Shown one piece after another: positions 32,787 to 33,210 of a stretch of 33,210 bases of DNA. The stretch comes from an uncultured Acetobacteraceae bacterium (lineage in GTDB: Bacteria; Pseudomonadota; Alphaproteobacteria; Acetobacterales; Acetobacteraceae). The notes under the pieces were generated by a model, which worked only from the letters and a program-made list of their open reading frames with translations, was not told where the DNA came from and made no database searches. Each line of letters starts with the position of its first letter. Within the stretch, counting starts at the first letter, position 1. Where the stretch lies: NCBI GenBank assembly GCA_937902425.1, contig CALFNB010000074.1:1-33210 (forward strand). The letters are read 5' to 3'. The position numbers and the translations under genes were made by a program.

Positions 32787-33210
32787 ATGAACGAGCTTAC
32801 ACCGGCGGAAAGCCGGGACCTGCGTTGCATCGCCGGAATGATGATCCCGGCGTCCGCCGAGTTCGACGTGCCGGGGGCCGATGATGCTGTTATTTTCGCC
32901 GACATCGTCGGAACGATGGGCCGCGATCTGGCGCATGTGCGGGAGGCCTTGGGCGCGCTGGCCGCACTGGCCGGAGGTGCGATCACCGACCTGGATACGG
33001 CGCGGCGAGAGGCCGTGGTGCTGGCGTTCCGGGAGCGCGGAGGGGTGGCGGCGGCGACGCTGTCTCGAGTGATCCTGCAATGCTACTACCGGGACGACCG
33101 GGTGGTGCGATCCCTGGGTCTGGAGCCGCGGGCGCCATTCCCGAAGGGGCATACGCTGGAGCAGGGGGATTGGTCGCTGCTCGACCTGGTGCGTAAGCGG
33201 CCGAAGATGT
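32787..33210 (+). CDS. Small subunit of a GMC dehydrogenase (gluconate 2-dehydrogenase subunit 3-like), partial
   Basis: Begins MNELTPAESRDLRCIAGMMIP after GGTGTGGGA and stays open for 141 codons to the window end. The visible part contains an AGMMIPAS segment, a long alpha-helical middle (DIVGTMGRDLAHVREAL, ALAALAGGAI) and CYYRDDRVVRSLGLEPR followed by GHTLEQGDWSLLDLV, which fits the gluconate 2-dehydrogenase subunit 3 family that binds GMC catalytic subunits. In FAD-glucose, sorbitol and gluconate dehydrogenases this subunit carries a twin-arginine signal and is required for export and folding; here no such signal is seen at the N-terminus, so the complex may stay in the cytoplasm or use a different start. 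Three-component relatives also have a cytochrome c subunit, which could lie beyond the window. The last visible residues are RKRPKM. Confidence 0.8.
   Translation, partial: MNELTPAESRDLRCIAGMMIPASAEFDVPGADDAVIFADIVGTMGRDLAHVREALGALAALAGGAITDLDTARREAVVLAFRERGGVAAATLSRVILQCYYRDDRVVRSLGLEPRAPFPKGHTLEQGDWSLLDLVRKRPKM

Noticed and set aside
29352-33152. A 1266-codon open frame on the minus strand opposite both GMC genes
   Set aside because: It is antisense to two well-supported paralogues and repeats itself only because they are duplicates. Its composition (Arg/His/Pro/Val-rich) is typical of antisense frames in high-GC DNA and matches no family.
1-33210. CRISPR array, tRNA, rRNA or prophage structural cluster
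   Set aside because: No regularly spaced direct repeats with unique spacers, no cloverleaf, no rRNA segments and no phage capsid, terminase or integrase genes were found by reading.

Overview
The window looks like chromosomal accessory DNA from a GC-rich alphaproteobacterium, most likely Acetobacteraceae or a related Rhodospirillales lineage. The reasons are overall GC of roughly 65% by eye, clear AGGAG-type ribosome binding sites, and an AIDA-type repeat protein with a C-terminal Hint domain, a combination I associate with that group. The family assignment is inference; no rRNA or other marker gene is present.

Layout. (1) 1-5450 is mobile and decayed DNA: an IS66-family element ending at 1550; a RelE-like toxin fragment cut off by a 145-bp element with 32-bp inverted repeats; an amidohydrolase; a lower-GC gene for a stand-alone SIR2-like protein with apparent NADase residues; and a ParDE module whose antitoxin is intact and whose toxin carries two frameshifts. 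(2) 5542-13162 holds a streptogramin-lyase-like beta-propeller lacking the known catalytic residues, then a 2032-aa AIDA-repeat/Hint protein whose block-B histidine is replaced by Asp. (3) 13218-20138 is a minus-strand group: a Baeyer-Villiger monooxygenase, a tandem fibronectin-III protein, an acyl-CoA-dehydrogenase-like flavoprotein, an EamA transporter, a cupin-like protein and an amidohydrolase. (4) 20468-26004 holds a plus-strand ABC substrate-binding protein facing a compact five-gene minus-strand operon: conserved hypothetical, amidohydrolase, 6-oxocamphor-hydrolase-type crotonase, luciferase-like monooxygenase and Ddn-like flavin/deazaflavin reductase. (5) 26238-29271 has a small membrane protein and a translationally coupled pair of multipass membrane proteins, one an acyltransferase-3. 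(6) 29427-33210 holds two tandem GMC oxidoreductases with a three-cysteine Fe-S motif, followed by a small-subunit gene that runs off the window.

The most coherent biological story is catabolic. The crotonase keeps the residues reported as catalytic in 6-oxocamphor hydrolase (His122, His145, Asp154 and Glu244 at identical numbering). It sits beside a luciferase-like monooxygenase, amidohydrolases, a BVMO a few kilobases away and an orphan solute-binding protein. This suggests degradation of an alicyclic, perhaps terpenoid, ketone through a beta-diketone by retro-Claisen C-C cleavage. The substrate cannot be read from the sequence. The SIR2-like gene is the main defence-type candidate.
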